Assembly: GCF_020510565.1 (NCBI RefSeq)
Contig: NZ_CP075189.1
Span: 3,834,501-3,898,500, forward strand
Source of the DNA: Ferribacterium limneticum
GTDB taxonomy: Bacteria; Pseudomonadota; Gammaproteobacteria; Burkholderiales; Rhodocyclaceae
Length of the DNA stretch: 64,000 nt
Direction of reading: 5' to 3'
Shown: one piece after another, positions 48,446 through 57,758 of the stretch
How positions within the stretch are numbered: position 1 is the stretch's first letter
How the letters are laid out: each line of letters starts with the position of its first letter
Notes under the pieces: generated by a model
Told to the model about the DNA's origin: nothing
The model's input: the letters and a program-made list of their open reading frames with translations, nothing else
Databases searched by the model: none
Program-made: the position numbers and the translations under genes

Positions 48446-49398
48446 CAGGCCAGCGCCGACTGCAATTCGGCGAGCACGGCTGCCGGTGAAGGAATTTGCT
48501 CCTTGCCGCCCAGATTGCAGCAAAAGCCGACACCGAGGACGCCGGTCAGGCCGGGATCGGTCGCCGTGTAGAGCGCGACAGTCGGCACCTTGAGGGCAAC
48601 GGCAAGATGGGTCAGGCCGGTATCGACGCCGACCGCGGCACGACCACCGGCGAGCAGTGCCGCCAGATCAGGGATGTTCATGGCCGGCGCGGCCACGGCG
48701 CCGGGAATCCCCGCCGCCAGCCGACTCGCCCGTTCGCGCTCGACCGGGCTGCCACCGGGCAGGACCGCGCTGATCCCCAGCGAATTCAGTTGCTGTCCCA
48801 AGGCCAGCCAGTTTGCTTCCGGCCACAGCTTGTCGTCACGGCTTGTGGCGGTCAGGAAGACGACATAAGGCCGATGCGGCAGCCAGCCAAAACCGGCGGG
48901 TGCTGCCTGAATGCCGTAGTCAAGGTCGCCGTCGGCCGTGTACCCCAGCGCCGCAGCAGCCAGCCGACGATTGCGCACCACAGCATGCAACTCGCGTGAA
49001 ACGCTGAATTTCCGGTCGTAAAACCTCGCCGCCATCGGTTCGCGCGCTGAATTGGCGTCATAGCCATGCGTCGGGCCGTTGGCCTGCCTGGCCATCAAGG
49101 CGCTTTTCAGCAAACCCTGGGTATCGACAACGGCGTCGTAAGCATCAGCCTGCAAACCACGGCGAAATTCGGTGATCTCCTGCCAGCTTGCCGTCTTGAA
49201 GAGGTTTTTTCGCCAGCGCCGGACGGCGACCGGAATGATTTTGCCAACGCCGGGATGCAGGCGCGGAATGGCGGCGAAGCTTTCTTCCACGCACCAGTCG
49301 ACTGTCGCATCAGAAAAGTGCCGCCGGATGTCGCTGACCACCGGCAGGTTGTGGATAACATCGCCGAGCGAGGAAGTTTTCACGATCAAAATACGCAT
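48445..49398 (-). CDS. waaC: Lipopolysaccharide heptosyltransferase I
   Basis: 317 residues, GT9 family. N-terminal ILIVKTSSLGDVIHNLPVVS, and DTQGLLKSALMARQ and C-terminal VGVDTGLTHLAVALKVPTVA (Asp-Thr-Gly-Leu-Thr-His signature) identify WaaC, which adds the first heptose to Kdo2-lipid A. It shares a 1-nt overlap with waaA and is divergent from the epimerase gene, 154 nt away; no convincing -35/-10 pair was found in that gap by eye. Confidence 0.93.
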   Translation of the reverse strand: MRILIVKTSSLGDVIHNLPVVSDIRRHFSDATVDWCVEESFAAIPRLHPGVGKIIPVAVRRWRKNLFKTASWQEITEFRRGLQADAYDAVVDTQGLLKSALMARQANGPTHGYDANSAREPMAARFYDRKFSVSRELHAVVRNRRLAAAALGYTADGDLDYGIQAAPAGFGWLPHRPYVVFLTATSRDDKLWPEANWLALGQQLNSLGISAVLPGGSPVERERASRLAAGIPGAVAAPAMNIPDLAALLAGGRAAVGVDTGLTHLAVALKVPTVALYTATDPGLTGVLGVGFCCNLGGKEQIPSPAAVLAELQSALA

Positions 49399-49552
49399 CG
49401 GCGGATAAAATCACGACTTTCGAAGCCGCAATTATAAATGCCGGCACGCACCAGCCGCTTGCGATTGCGCGATTCGACTGAATATGCGCAAGCGTCATAA
49501 AATCAATGCTGCACTGCGATAAAATCCAGCAACTTCTCTTCAGGGCAATTCC

Positions 49553-50560
49553 GTGAAAATTCTTGTTACCGGCGCCGCCGGATTCATCGGTTCAACCGCC
49601 TCTCTGCGCCTTCTGGCGCGCGGCGACGAAGTGGTCGGCCTCGACAACCTGAACGATTACTACGAAGTTTCGCTCAAGGAAAGCCGCCTGAAGCGCCTGA
49701 CCTCGCACCCGAACTTCCGCTTCGTCAAACTCGACGTAGCCGACCGCGCCGGCATGGACAAGCTGTTCGCCGACGAGAAATTCGACAAGGTCATCCACCT
49801 GGCCGCCCAGGCCGGCGTTCGCTACTCGCTGCAAAACCCGCACGCCTACATCGAGAGCAACATCGTCGGCTTCACCCATATTCTCGAAGGCTGCCGCCAC
49901 CATAAGGTCCAGCACCTGGTCTATGCCTCAAGCTCCAGCGTCTACGGCGGCAACACCAAGATGCCCTTCTCCGAGCACGACAGCGTCGATCATCCGGTCA
50001 GCCTGTACGCCGCGACCAAGAAGGCCAACGAGCTCATGGCGCACACCTACAGCCACCTCTACGGCCTGCCGACGACCGGCCTGCGCTTCTTCACCGTCTA
50101 TGGTCCGTGGGGCCGGCCGGACATGGCGCTCTTCCTGTTCACCAAGGCCATTCTGGAAGGCCGCCCCATCGACGTCTTCAACTTCGGCAACATGCAGCGC
50201 GACTTCACCTACGTCGACGACATCGTCGAGGGCGTCATCCGCGTGCTCGACAAAAATGCTGCGGTCAACGCTGAATATGACGCGATTTCCGCCGATCCGG
50301 CAACGAGTAACGCGCCTTACCGCGTCTTCAACATCGGCAACAACAACCCGGTGCAGTTGCTCGACTTCATCGGCGCCATCGAAAACGCCCTCGGCCAGAA
50401 GGCCGAAAAGCGTCTGTTGCCTTTGCAGGATGGCGACGTTCCGGCCACCTACGCCAACACCGATCTGCTCAACGACTGGGTTGGCTTCGTCCCGGGCACA
50501 CCGGTCCAGGAAGGCGTCAATAGCTTCATCGCGTGGTATCGCGATTACTACAAGGTTTAA
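49553..50560 (+). CDS. UDP-sugar 4-epimerase, probably UDP-glucuronate type
   Basis: 335 residues, starting at a GTG. Extended SDR with NAD motif [19 protein letters not shown], catalytic YAATKKAN, and [20 protein letters not shown], which is characteristic of UDP-glucuronate epimerases making UDP-galacturonate for polysaccharide. Substrate is inferred. It is followed after 9 nt by glmS, so both likely feed cell-envelope polysaccharide precursors. Confidence 0.85.
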   Translation: MKILVTGAAGFIGSTASLRLLARGDEVVGLDNLNDYYEVSLKESRLKRLTSHPNFRFVKLDVADRAGMDKLFADEKFDKVIHLAAQAGVRYSLQNPHAYIESNIVGFTHILEGCRHHKVQHLVYASSSSVYGGNTKMPFSEHDSVDHPVSLYAATKKANELMAHTYSHLYGLPTTGLRFFTVYGPWGRPDMALFLFTKAILEGRPIDVFNFGNMQRDFTYVDDIVEGVIRVLDKNAAVNAEYDAISADPATSNAPYRVFNIGNNNPVQLLDFIGAIENALGQKAEKRLLPLQDGDVPATYANTDLLNDWVGFVPGTPVQEGVNSFIAWYRDYYKV

Positions 50561-50569
50561 GGATCAGCT

Positions 50570-52393
50570 ATGTGTGGCATCGTCGCGGCAGCAGCCGACA
50601 AGAACATCGTTCCGGTTCTCGTCGAAGGTCTGAAGAAGCTCGAATATCGGGGCTATGACTCGGCCGGACTGGCCGTCATCGCCGGCAACAGCATCGAACG
50701 CGTCCGCTCGGTTGGTCGCGTCGCCGAACTCGAAGCCGCCTCGGCCAACACCCAGGCCATCACCGGTATCGCCCACACCCGCTGGGCCACCCACGGCGTG
50801 CCCTGCGAACGCAACGCCCACCCGCACGTTTCCGGCAGCATTGCCGTCGTTCATAACGGCATCATCGAAAACTACGAGTCGCTGCGTACGGAACTGACCG
50901 CCCAGGGCTACGTCTTCACCTCGGACACCGACACCGAAAGCATCGCACACCTCGTGCAGGCCACGCTAAAGACCGAGCCGGACCTCTTCAAGGCTGTGCA
51001 GATCACCTGCAAGCGTCTGGTTGGCGCCTACGCCATCGCCGTCATCGATCACACCCAGCCGGGCAAGATCATCGTCGCCCGCGAAGGTTCGCCGCTGCTG
51101 CTCGGCGTTTCCGACACCGGCAACTACGCCGCCTCTGACGCCTCGGCCTTGCTGCAAGTGACGCGCAACATGGTCTATCTGGAAAACGGCGACATCGCCG
51201 AGTTGACTGCAGCCAACGTCAGGATCACCCGCCTCGACGGTACGCCGGTCCAGCGTCCGGTGCATGTTTCCCAGCTCTCGGCCGCAGCCGTCGAACTCGG
51301 CAACTACCAGCACTACATGCAGAAGGAAATCTTCGAGCAACCCGAAGCGCTGGCCAATACGCTGGAGATCGTCGGCGGCAGCAAGACCATCCAGCCCGGC
51401 ATTTTCGGCGCCGAAGCCGGCAACTTGCTGGCCGATGTCGACTCGATACTCATTCTGGCCTGCGGCACCAGCAGCCATTCCGGCTTCACCGCCCGCTACT
51501 GGCTGGAGCGCATTGCCGGCGTGCCGTGCAATGTCGAAATCGCCAGCGAATACCGCTACCGCGTCTCAGTACCCAACCCGCGCCAGCTCATTGTCGCCAT
51601 TTCGCAGTCCGGCGAAACGGCCGATACGCTGGCGGCGTTGCGTCACGCCAAGTCACTCGGCCAGACCAAGACGCTGGCCATCTGCAACGTGCCGGAGTCG
51701 GCCATCGTCCGCGAATGCGCGCTGCGCTTCATCACCCGCGCCGGCCCGGAAATCGGCGTCGCCTCGACCAAGGCCTTCACCACCCAACTCGCCGCGCTCT
51801 TCCTGCTCACGCTGGTTGCTGCCAAGGTCAAGGGCCGCCTGAGCGAAGAACAGGAAGCCACCTACATTCACCAGCTGCGCCACCTGCCGGTCGCCGTCAA
51901 CAAGGTGCTCGAGCTCGAAGACGAGATCAAGGCCTGGGCCCAGCGCTTTGCCGACAAGCATCACGCCCTTTTCCTAGGGCGCGGTCGCCACTATCCGATT
52001 GCCATGGAAGGCGCGCTCAAGCTCAAGGAAATCTCCTATATCCACGCCGAAGCCTACCCGGCCGGCGAGCTCAAGCACGGCCCGCTGGCTTTGGTCGATG
52101 CCAACATGCCGGTCATTTCGGTCGCTCCGAACGACCAATTGCTCGACAAGCTCAAATCGAATCTCAAGGAAGTCCAGGCACGTGGCGGCGAACTCTACGT
52201 CTTTGCCGACGCAGACTCGGAGATCCCGGAATCGGAAGGGGTGCACATCCTGCGCCTGCCCGAGCACTACGGCGAGCTGTCGCCGATTCTCCACGTCATT
52301 CCGTTGCAACTGCTGTCGTACCACGTCGCCTTGGTCAAGGGGACCGACGTTGACAAGCCGCGCAATCTGGCGAAATCGGTAACCGTCGAGTAA
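50570..52393 (+). CDS. glmS: Glutamine-fructose-6-phosphate aminotransferase (isomerising)
   Basis: 607 residues. Catalytic Cys immediately after Met in [16 protein letters not shown]; then the glutaminase domain ([16 protein letters not shown]) and two SIS domains ([58 protein letters not shown]). Makes glucosamine-6-phosphate for UDP-GlcNAc. Follows the epimerase by 9 nt and is followed after 44 nt by apaH; no glmS ribozyme is seen, as expected in proteobacteria. Confidence 0.97.
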   Translation: MCGIVAAAADKNIVPVLVEGLKKLEYRGYDSAGLAVIAGNSIERVRSVGRVAELEAASANTQAITGIAHTRWATHGVPCERNAHPHVSGSIAVVHNGIIENYESLRTELTAQGYVFTSDTDTESIAHLVQATLKTEPDLFKAVQITCKRLVGAYAIAVIDHTQPGKIIVAREGSPLLLGVSDTGNYAASDASALLQVTRNMVYLENGDIAELTAANVRITRLDGTPVQRPVHVSQLSAAAVELGNYQHYMQKEIFEQPEALANTLEIVGGSKTIQPGIFGAEAGNLLADVDSILILACGTSSHSGFTARYWLERIAGVPCNVEIASEYRYRVSVPNPRQLIVAISQSGETADTLAALRHAKSLGQTKTLAICNVPESAIVRECALRFITRAGPEIGVASTKAFTTQLAALFLLTLVAAKVKGRLSEEQEATYIHQLRHLPVAVNKVLELEDEIKAWAQRFADKHHALFLGRGRHYPIAMEGALKLKEISYIHAEAYPAGELKHGPLALVDANMPVISVAPNDQLLDKLKSNLKEVQARGGELYVFADADSEIPESEGVHILRLPEHYGELSPILHVIPLQLLSYHVALVKGTDVDKPRNLAKSVTVE

Positions 52394-52401
52394 ACAGGAA
52401 T

Positions 52402-52437
52402 TTCAATTTTGGCCTTTTTTTCCGGTTGACCGTAGCA
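52402..52437 (-). repeat. Dispersed ACGGTCAACCGG element between glmS and apaH
   Basis: Exact core at 52422-52433 in the GCTACGG flavour, with tail AAAAAAAGGCCAAAATTG on the minus strand. The inner edge (TGCTACGG) ends directly at the apaH ATG, replacing the usual ribosome-binding region. Confidence 0.85.
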
Positions 52438-53268
52438 ATGAGCACTTACGCCATCGGCGACATCCAGGGTTGCTACGACTCGTTGCAGAGGCTCCTCGAA
52501 CGCTGTGCCTTCGATCCTGCAACCGACCGCCTGTGGCTGGTCGGCGATCTGGTCAATCGCGGCCCGCATTCGCTGGAAACACTGCGCCTGATCAAGTCAC
52601 TCGGGCCTGCGGCAGTCACCGTGCTCGGCAACCACGACCTCTATCTACTCATGGTCGCCGAAGGCGGCGCCAAGTTTCGCGGCAAGGACGACACACTGCA
52701 GGAAATCCTGGAGGCCCCGGACTGCGACGAGCTACTCGACTGGTTGCGCCACCAGCCGATCTGCCATACCGAAGGCGAGTACTGCCTGGTCCACGCCGGC
52801 CTGCTGCCGCAATGGACGGCAGCCCGTGCCCGCGAACTGGCCCGCGAGGTCGAAGACGCACTTCAGGGCCCGAACTTTCGCGAATTCATCCTCAACCTGT
52901 GGGGCAGCGAGCCTGCTGGCTGGTCGGACAAGCTGAGCGGCTGGCCGCGGCTACGCGTCATCGTCAACGCCATGACCCGCATGCGCTTCTGCACGCTGGA
53001 TGGCGTCATGGAGTTCAAGGTCAAGGGCAAGCTGGCCAACGCACCGGCCGGCCATCTGCCCTGGTTCGATCTACCGAACCGGAAAAGTGCCGACGCCGTA
53101 CTGGTTACCGGCCACTGGTCGGCACTCGGTCTGAAAGTTACGCCGAATCTGCTGGCGCTCGACTCAGGCTGCCTGTGGGGAGGCCACCTGACCGCTGTCC
53201 GGCTCGAAGATCGGCAGGTGTTTCAAGTGGATTGCTCACCAACGGAAGCCCTGCCGCTAAAGCGATAG
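52438..53268 (+). CDS. apaH: Bis(5'-nucleosyl)-tetraphosphatase, symmetrical
   Basis: 276 residues from the ATG at 52438 (MSTYAIGDIQGCYDSLQRLL). Metallophosphatase motifs GDIQGCYDS, VGDLVNRGPHSLETL and VLGNHDLYLL are intact. It hydrolyses Ap4A to two ADP. Its start immediately follows a dispersed repeat copy with no clear ribosome binding site. Its 3' end overlaps the convergent acyltransferase gene by 131 nt. Confidence 0.94.
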   Translation: MSTYAIGDIQGCYDSLQRLLERCAFDPATDRLWLVGDLVNRGPHSLETLRLIKSLGPAAVTVLGNHDLYLLMVAEGGAKFRGKDDTLQEILEAPDCDELLDWLRHQPICHTEGEYCLVHAGLLPQWTAARARELAREVEDALQGPNFREFILNLWGSEPAGWSDKLSGWPRLRVIVNAMTRMRFCTLDGVMEFKVKGKLANAPAGHLPWFDLPNRKSADAVLVTGHWSALGLKVTPNLLALDSGCLWGGHLTAVRLEDRQVFQVDCSPTEALPLKR

Positions 53269-53926
53269 CTTCGCGCGCCTCGGCCGCCACCTGCTTGCGG
53301 TCTTCACCATTCATGCCACGCACCGGCGTCGTCACCAGCCGGGCAATCAGCCGTTTTCGGCCAATAATGGCAGCCGTGCATTGCCCCATGGAAATATCGC
53401 CGTCGTAACGCGGCGCCAAACTACGCTGGCCATCGAGTTCCCAATACGAGATCGCCACCGGCAATACCGGCCGCCCGGCGGCCAGCGCCGGTTGGATCAA
53501 TGCCGCATGAAAATGCAGCAGGCTCCGACCATCGGTGGTCGTTCCTTCAGGAAAAACGGCGACATGTTTGCCCTTTTCCAGAACATCAGCCACCTGCTCG
53601 TTGATCACCTTTGCATGCCCACGGCTGCCACGGCGCAAAAATATCGTGTCGTTCTTCGCCGCCAGCCAGCCGATCAGCGGCCAGTGCCGGACTTCTTCCT
53701 TCGACACGAAGGCCGCTGGCAACGCCGAGTTGATGACGTAGATATCGATCCACGAAATATGATTGGCCACCAGCAAGGCACCCGGCACCGCATGCGTCAA
53801 GTCGGCCTCGACCTCGACGCCGAGTGCATCGAGCAAGGCCGCCGCCCAGCTGGCCTTGAGCGCCAGACGTTTGCGCTCGCTGCACAGCGGGAAGACGCAC
53901 AGCGAAAAAAGCACCCCACTGATCAC
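53138..53926 (-). CDS. Lysophospholipid acyltransferase (PlsC/OlsA-like)
   Basis: 262 residues from a GTG at 53926, but the same frame continues upstream (to roughly 53985, including RIVLLV) without an ATG, so the true start is probably further up and may be non-canonical. PlsC family motifs: LLVANHISWIDIYVIN (HxxxxD), FPEGTTTDGRSLLHFHAALI and VLPVAISY. Located 62 nt below an OlsB-like gene, so it is likely the O-acyltransferase (OlsA) of ornithine lipid synthesis, or a general PlsC. Convergent overlap of 131 nt with apaH is unusually long. Confidence 0.8.
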   Translation of the reverse strand: MISGVLFSLCVFPLCSERKRLALKASWAAALLDALGVEVEADLTHAVPGALLVANHISWIDIYVINSALPAAFVSKEEVRHWPLIGWLAAKNDTIFLRRGSRGHAKVINEQVADVLEKGKHVAVFPEGTTTDGRSLLHFHAALIQPALAAGRPVLPVAISYWELDGQRSLAPRYDGDISMGQCTAAIIGRKRLIARLVTTPVRGMNGEDRKQVAAEAREAIALAAGLPLVSNPLETPADLRAGQRSGGLPTGSLSRAPADSA

Positions 53927-53988
53927 CAGCAGGACGATGCGAAGTATCCGGAAAGCGCGAATCGCTAAATTGGTCTGGCTCAGTGTTC

Positions 53989-54741
53989 TTATCCCAGGTA
54001 GTGCTTGGCGTAGCGGCCGGAAACCTTGGCCATCGGCATCAGAATCGGCAGGTCTGCCGTGTTGAAATCAGGATCCCAAGCCGGCTCACCACAGATCCAG
54101 GCCCCGGCACGCAGGTAGCCCTTGATCAGCGGCGGCGTTTCGGCCGGCAAATCCTGCTGCAGGGCAGCCAAAGGCAGCGGACAACGCGGGAAAACCCGGT
54201 ATTCCTGCGGCCCGAGGTGATCGGCAGCCAGACGATTATACAAGCTGGCCGCGGCGTGGCCGCCATCGGCCATGCTGATCGAGGCGCAACCCATCAGGTA
54301 GTCGTAGCTGTTCTCGATCATGAACTGGGCCAAACCAGACCACAGCAAGGTAATCGTCGCGCCGGTCCGGTAATCCGGATGAACACAGGAACGGCCAATC
54401 TCGACCAGACGCGAGCGCAGATGCTGCAGACGGGTCAGGTCGAATTCGTTTTCGGAGTAATAGCCGACCTGACGGGCATTTTCCGGCGTCAGGATGCGGT
54501 AGGTGCCGACGATCTCGCTGGTCTGCGTGTCGCGCACGACGAGATGCTGGCAGTACGGATCGTAAATGTCGTGGTCAACACCGGGGATGCGGCTCGGCAA
54601 GTTGGCGCCCATTTCACCGGCAAAAACGCGGTAACGCAGGCGCTGCGCGTCGAGGATATCGCTCTGGCTGCGGGCGAAGCCGACAGCCAGGCTCTTCTTT
54701 TCGGGACGGCTGCGACCAGCCGCCTTATGGATATTTTCCAT
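53989..54741 (-). CDS. olsB: OlsB-like ornithine N-acyltransferase
   Basis: 250 residues from the ATG at 54741 with AGGAGA upstream. The core resembles the OlsB/hemolysin-like GNAT superfamily: RLRYRVFAGEMGANLPSRIP, IYDPYCQHLVVRDTQTSEIV and LVEIGRSCVHPDYRTGATIT. OlsB attaches a 3-hydroxy fatty acyl chain to ornithine. Ornithine-lipid assignment is inferred from pairing with the PlsC-like gene downstream. The open frame extends to 54771 but with an unconvincing start. Confidence 0.78.
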   Translation of the reverse strand: MENIHKAAGRSRPEKKSLAVGFARSQSDILDAQRLRYRVFAGEMGANLPSRIPGVDHDIYDPYCQHLVVRDTQTSEIVGTYRILTPENARQVGYYSENEFDLTRLQHLRSRLVEIGRSCVHPDYRTGATITLLWSGLAQFMIENSYDYLMGCASISMADGGHAAASLYNRLAADHLGPQEYRVFPRCPLPLAALQQDLPAETPPLIKGYLRAGAWICGEPAWDPDFNTADLPILMPMAKVSGRYAKHYLG

Positions 54742-54837
54742 CTTTGTTCTCCTTGTATTCGTGGAGAACAAGTCTGGACGAGCGTTGTTACATGCACTTT
54801 GCCCGAAGATGACAGCGATGTTTCATCGCTGCCTTGA

Positions 54838-55770
54838 TCACCAAGGTTGCGTGCCGAAAGCCTTTAGATAACGCCCGGCGATTTCCTCGCGGCTCGGTTG
54901 GTGATTCTGGCCGCCACGATGCGCGATCTTGATGGCCCCCATCACTGCGGCCAGACGGCCGGTCGTCAGCCAATCGAAACCGTTGGCAATACCGTAGAGC
55001 AGGCCAGAGCGGTAGGCGTCGCCGCAGCCGGTCGGATCGAGGATTTCGTCGGCTACGACGCACGGAATGTCGTGACGTACGCCATCGGCGTAGATCTCGG
55101 AGCCTTCGCCACCACGCGTCACAATGAGTGCCTTCAGGCTGCCCGCCAGTTGCTCCAGGCTGTGACCGGTCCGATCGCACAGCAGTTTGGCTTCGTAATC
55201 GTTGAAGCAGGCGTAATCGGCGAGCTTGATAAAATCGAGCAGTTCGTCGCCATTGAACATCGGCAGCCCCTGGCCCGGGTCGAAGATGAACGGCACGCTG
55301 GCATCGGCGAAGTCACGGGCATGTTGCATCATGCCTTCGCGGCCATCCGGGGCAACGATGCCGAGCTGGGCGTTCGCGCTCTCGACCTTGTTGAGGTGCG
55401 AAAAACTCATCGCCCCCGGATGGAAGGCGGTGATCTGGTTATCGTCGAGGTCCGTGGTGATAAAAGCCTGCGCAGTAAAACTGCCGCTGACCTGACGAAC
55501 ATGGGTGCGCGCCAAGCCAAGCTTGTCGAGGCGGTCGAGATAGGGCGCGGCGTCGTCACCAACCGTCGCCATGATCATCGGCTCGCCGCCGAGCAGCATG
55601 AGGTTGTAGGCAATGTTGCCGGCACAGCCACCGAACTCGCGGCGCATTTCCGGCACCAGGAAAGCCACGTTCAGGATGTGAATCTGCTCGGGCAGGATGT
55701 GATTCTTGAAACGGTCCGGAAAGACCATGATGTTGTCGAAGGCCAGCGAACCGCAAATTAGTGTTGTCAT
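54838..55770 (-). CDS. PfkB-family carbohydrate/nucleoside kinase
   Basis: 310 residues of the ribokinase fold: start LICGSLAFDNIMVFPDRFKN, GGCAGNIAYNLMLLGGEPMI, and the C-terminal DPTGCGDAYRSGLLYGIANG with the catalytic Asp and anion hole. In many betaproteobacteria a similar gene is annotated as adenosine or sugar kinase; I cannot assign the substrate. It sits between the olsB-like gene and the DUF3426 protein on the same strand. Confidence 0.9.
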   Translation of the reverse strand: MTTLICGSLAFDNIMVFPDRFKNHILPEQIHILNVAFLVPEMRREFGGCAGNIAYNLMLLGGEPMIMATVGDDAAPYLDRLDKLGLARTHVRQVSGSFTAQAFITTDLDDNQITAFHPGAMSFSHLNKVESANAQLGIVAPDGREGMMQHARDFADASVPFIFDPGQGLPMFNGDELLDFIKLADYACFNDYEAKLLCDRTGHSLEQLAGSLKALIVTRGGEGSEIYADGVRHDIPCVVADEILDPTGCGDAYRSGLLYGIANGFDWLTTGRLAAVMGAIKIAHRGGQNHQPSREEIAGRYLKAFGTQPW

Positions 55771-55776
55771 GTCAGA

Positions 55777-56865
55777 TCAGGGATAAAAGATATAAAGACG
55801 GTAACCGGAGGCACCGCTCTCCTTGGCCTCGATCCACAGCTTGACGGCCATTTCGCCGTTGGCCGGAAAGGTGTCGGAGATCGTGCCAGGTGGCAGATAA
55901 TCGGCGGCAAACATGACGCGTCGGGAAACCACGGCATCGTTGGTATCGGTCAGGCTCAATTCCAGCGCCGGCCAGGCCTGGGCATAGCCGGCCCGGTTTT
56001 TCAGCGTGGCTTGCAGCACGAACAGGCCGCGAGCGTTATCGGATTGCAGATCGGATGTTTCAATCGAAACCAGCGCAGCATTCCGCGGCAGAGGAATGTC
56101 CACCGCAGCAAGTTCGTACAGCCCGACAACGCCGGGGAAACGCAGCACGATATCGGTGCGGAAGTAGTAGACCAATTGGCCAAGCAGGCCGACCAACAGC
56201 AAAATCGCGACGAGAACGAAGGGCCAGACCGCCCGGTGATTCGATTCGCTCTCGAAACCGCCCAAACCATCACTGGCCAGCGTTCCCGCCGACCAGCGGT
56301 TGAAGGAGCCCGAGTCGATCAGTTCGCGCGCGGCAACCAGCCCGGCCTGACGCGCCGCCTGCGTCGACTCCTCGGGAGACTCGACAAGTGGCTCTTCAAG
56401 CGGCGCCTGAATCGGCTCGGCTTCAACAGCCAGCAGTGCCTCGGACTGTTCGGCGTCAACAGGTGGAATATCCTCCGGCGCGGCATCGACCGGTTGTTCA
56501 AACTGATCCGTTATTGGCGGCTCGACAAAAGGCTCTTCGACCGTTTCCGGCGGCAGATCTCCGGCCCAATCATCAACCGCCGCTTCCGGTTCGATGTCCG
56601 GTTCGATGTCCGGTTCAATTTCCGGCGCCTCGATTTCCTGCGCCTCGAAAGACGTATCAGATTCAGGGAAAGCCGGTTCGTCTTGCGGTACAGCCACCTC
56701 GGCAACAGGCGTCTCGATCAAGGGCTCGTGCGCCTCGCTGACCAGTTCGTCAAAAGCGTTGAAGACGGCCTGACAGTTACCGCAACGAACCTTGCCCGCT
56801 CTCAGGCGCAACTGCTCGGACGTCACACGGAAAACCGTGGTACAGGCCGGACAGCGCGTCCGCAT
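55777..56865 (-). CDS. Zinc-ribbon and DUF3426 membrane protein
   Basis: 362 residues from the ATG at 56865. The N-terminal zinc ribbon has CPACTTVF and CGNCQAVF; it is followed by a long acidic Glu/Pro/Asp region containing an imperfect tandem repeat (EPDIEPDIEPE) encoded by ~12-bp DNA repeats near 56590-56625. A membrane segment (WPFVLVAILLLVGLLGQLVY) then precedes a C-terminal DUF3426 domain (GLFVLQATLKNRAGYAQAW). Common downstream of prmA in betaproteobacteria; function unknown. Shares a 1-nt overlap with prmA. Confidence 0.88.
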   Translation of the reverse strand: MRTRCPACTTVFRVTSEQLRLRAGKVRCGNCQAVFNAFDELVSEAHEPLIETPVAEVAVPQDEPAFPESDTSFEAQEIEAPEIEPDIEPDIEPEAAVDDWAGDLPPETVEEPFVEPPITDQFEQPVDAAPEDIPPVDAEQSEALLAVEAEPIQAPLEEPLVESPEESTQAARQAGLVAARELIDSGSFNRWSAGTLASDGLGGFESESNHRAVWPFVLVAILLLVGLLGQLVYYFRTDIVLRFPGVVGLYELAAVDIPLPRNAALVSIETSDLQSDNARGLFVLQATLKNRAGYAQAWPALELSLTDTNDAVVSRRVMFAADYLPPGTISDTFPANGEMAVKLWIEAKESGASGYRLYIFYP

Positions 56866-57755
56866 CAAGGTTTGATTCCTTCCAGACACACCCAGTCTTC
56901 GCGCTTATCGGCGACCTGCATCGGTAGCCACTGGGCGTAGATGGCGATGATTTCTTCCGCCTGTTCGCGCAGGATGCCGGACAGGGCCAGACGTCCGCCG
57001 GAACGGACATGCGCGCAGATGGCCGGCGCCAGAACGCGAAGCGGATTGGAAAGAATATTGGCCACGACAACATCATACTCGCCGGCGACCGGCATGGCCG
57101 AATCAGCGAATAGTGCGACCACGCCATTGCGCTCGGCGTTCGAGCGGGCCGCGTCGACTGCCAGCGGATCGATATCGACGCCAGCGACGCGGCCAGCGCC
57201 CAGACGGGCGGCGGCAATGGCCAGAATGCCGGAACCGCAGCCATAGTCGAGCACGGTGCAGCCGTCGGAGACGTTGCGCTCCAGCCACTCCAGGCAGAGC
57301 CGGGTGGTCGGATGCGAGCCGGTGCCGAAGGCCATGCCTGGGTCAAGAATCAGATTGACCGCCGCCGGGTCCGGCGTTTCGTGCCATGACGGCACGATCC
57401 ACAGGCGCTCTGAAACGCGGATCGGGTCGAATTGCGACTGGGTCAGTTGCACCCAGTTCTGCTCTTCCACCGTCTCGACCGTGTAGGCCGGCGCTTCACT
57501 GAGGCCGATGGCCGCAATTGCCTCGCCGAGCAGAGCATCGATATCGGCATCCGGCTCAAGCAGGGCGACGATGCGCGAATGCGTCCAGCCCGAGCTAGGA
57601 ACTGATCCCGGTTCGCCGAAAAGCGGTTGCTCATCTGGCGTACCGGCATCGGCATCCTCAATGCTGGCCGACAGCGCGCCTGCTTCGAGCAGGGCGTCGC
57701 AGATCGGCTCGGCATGCGCCGCGTCGGTCAGGAAACTGACACTTTGCCAGCCCAT
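56865..57755 (-). CDS. prmA: Ribosomal protein L11 methyltransferase
   Basis: 296 residues. SAM motif TVLDYGCGSGILAIAAARLG and VDIDPLAVDAARSNAERNG, with DPGMAFGTGSHPTTRLCLEW before it, identify PrmA, which trimethylates ribosomal protein L11. It begins 3 nt after accC ends and overlaps the DUF3426 gene by 1 nt, indicating an accB-accC-prmA-DUF3426 transcript. Confidence 0.95.
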   Translation of the reverse strand: MGWQSVSFLTDAAHAEPICDALLEAGALSASIEDADAGTPDEQPLFGEPGSVPSSGWTHSRIVALLEPDADIDALLGEAIAAIGLSEAPAYTVETVEEQNWVQLTQSQFDPIRVSERLWIVPSWHETPDPAAVNLILDPGMAFGTGSHPTTRLCLEWLERNVSDGCTVLDYGCGSGILAIAAARLGAGRVAGVDIDPLAVDAARSNAERNGVVALFADSAMPVAGEYDVVVANILSNPLRVLAPAICAHVRSGGRLALSGILREQAEEIIAIYAQWLPMQVADKREDWVCLEGIKP

Positions 57756-57758
57756 CGC

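Noticed and set aside
50258..50275. GCTGCGGTCAACGCTG inside the epimerase gene
   Set aside because: Matches only 8-9 core bases, no tail; could be chance in G+C-rich coding sequence.
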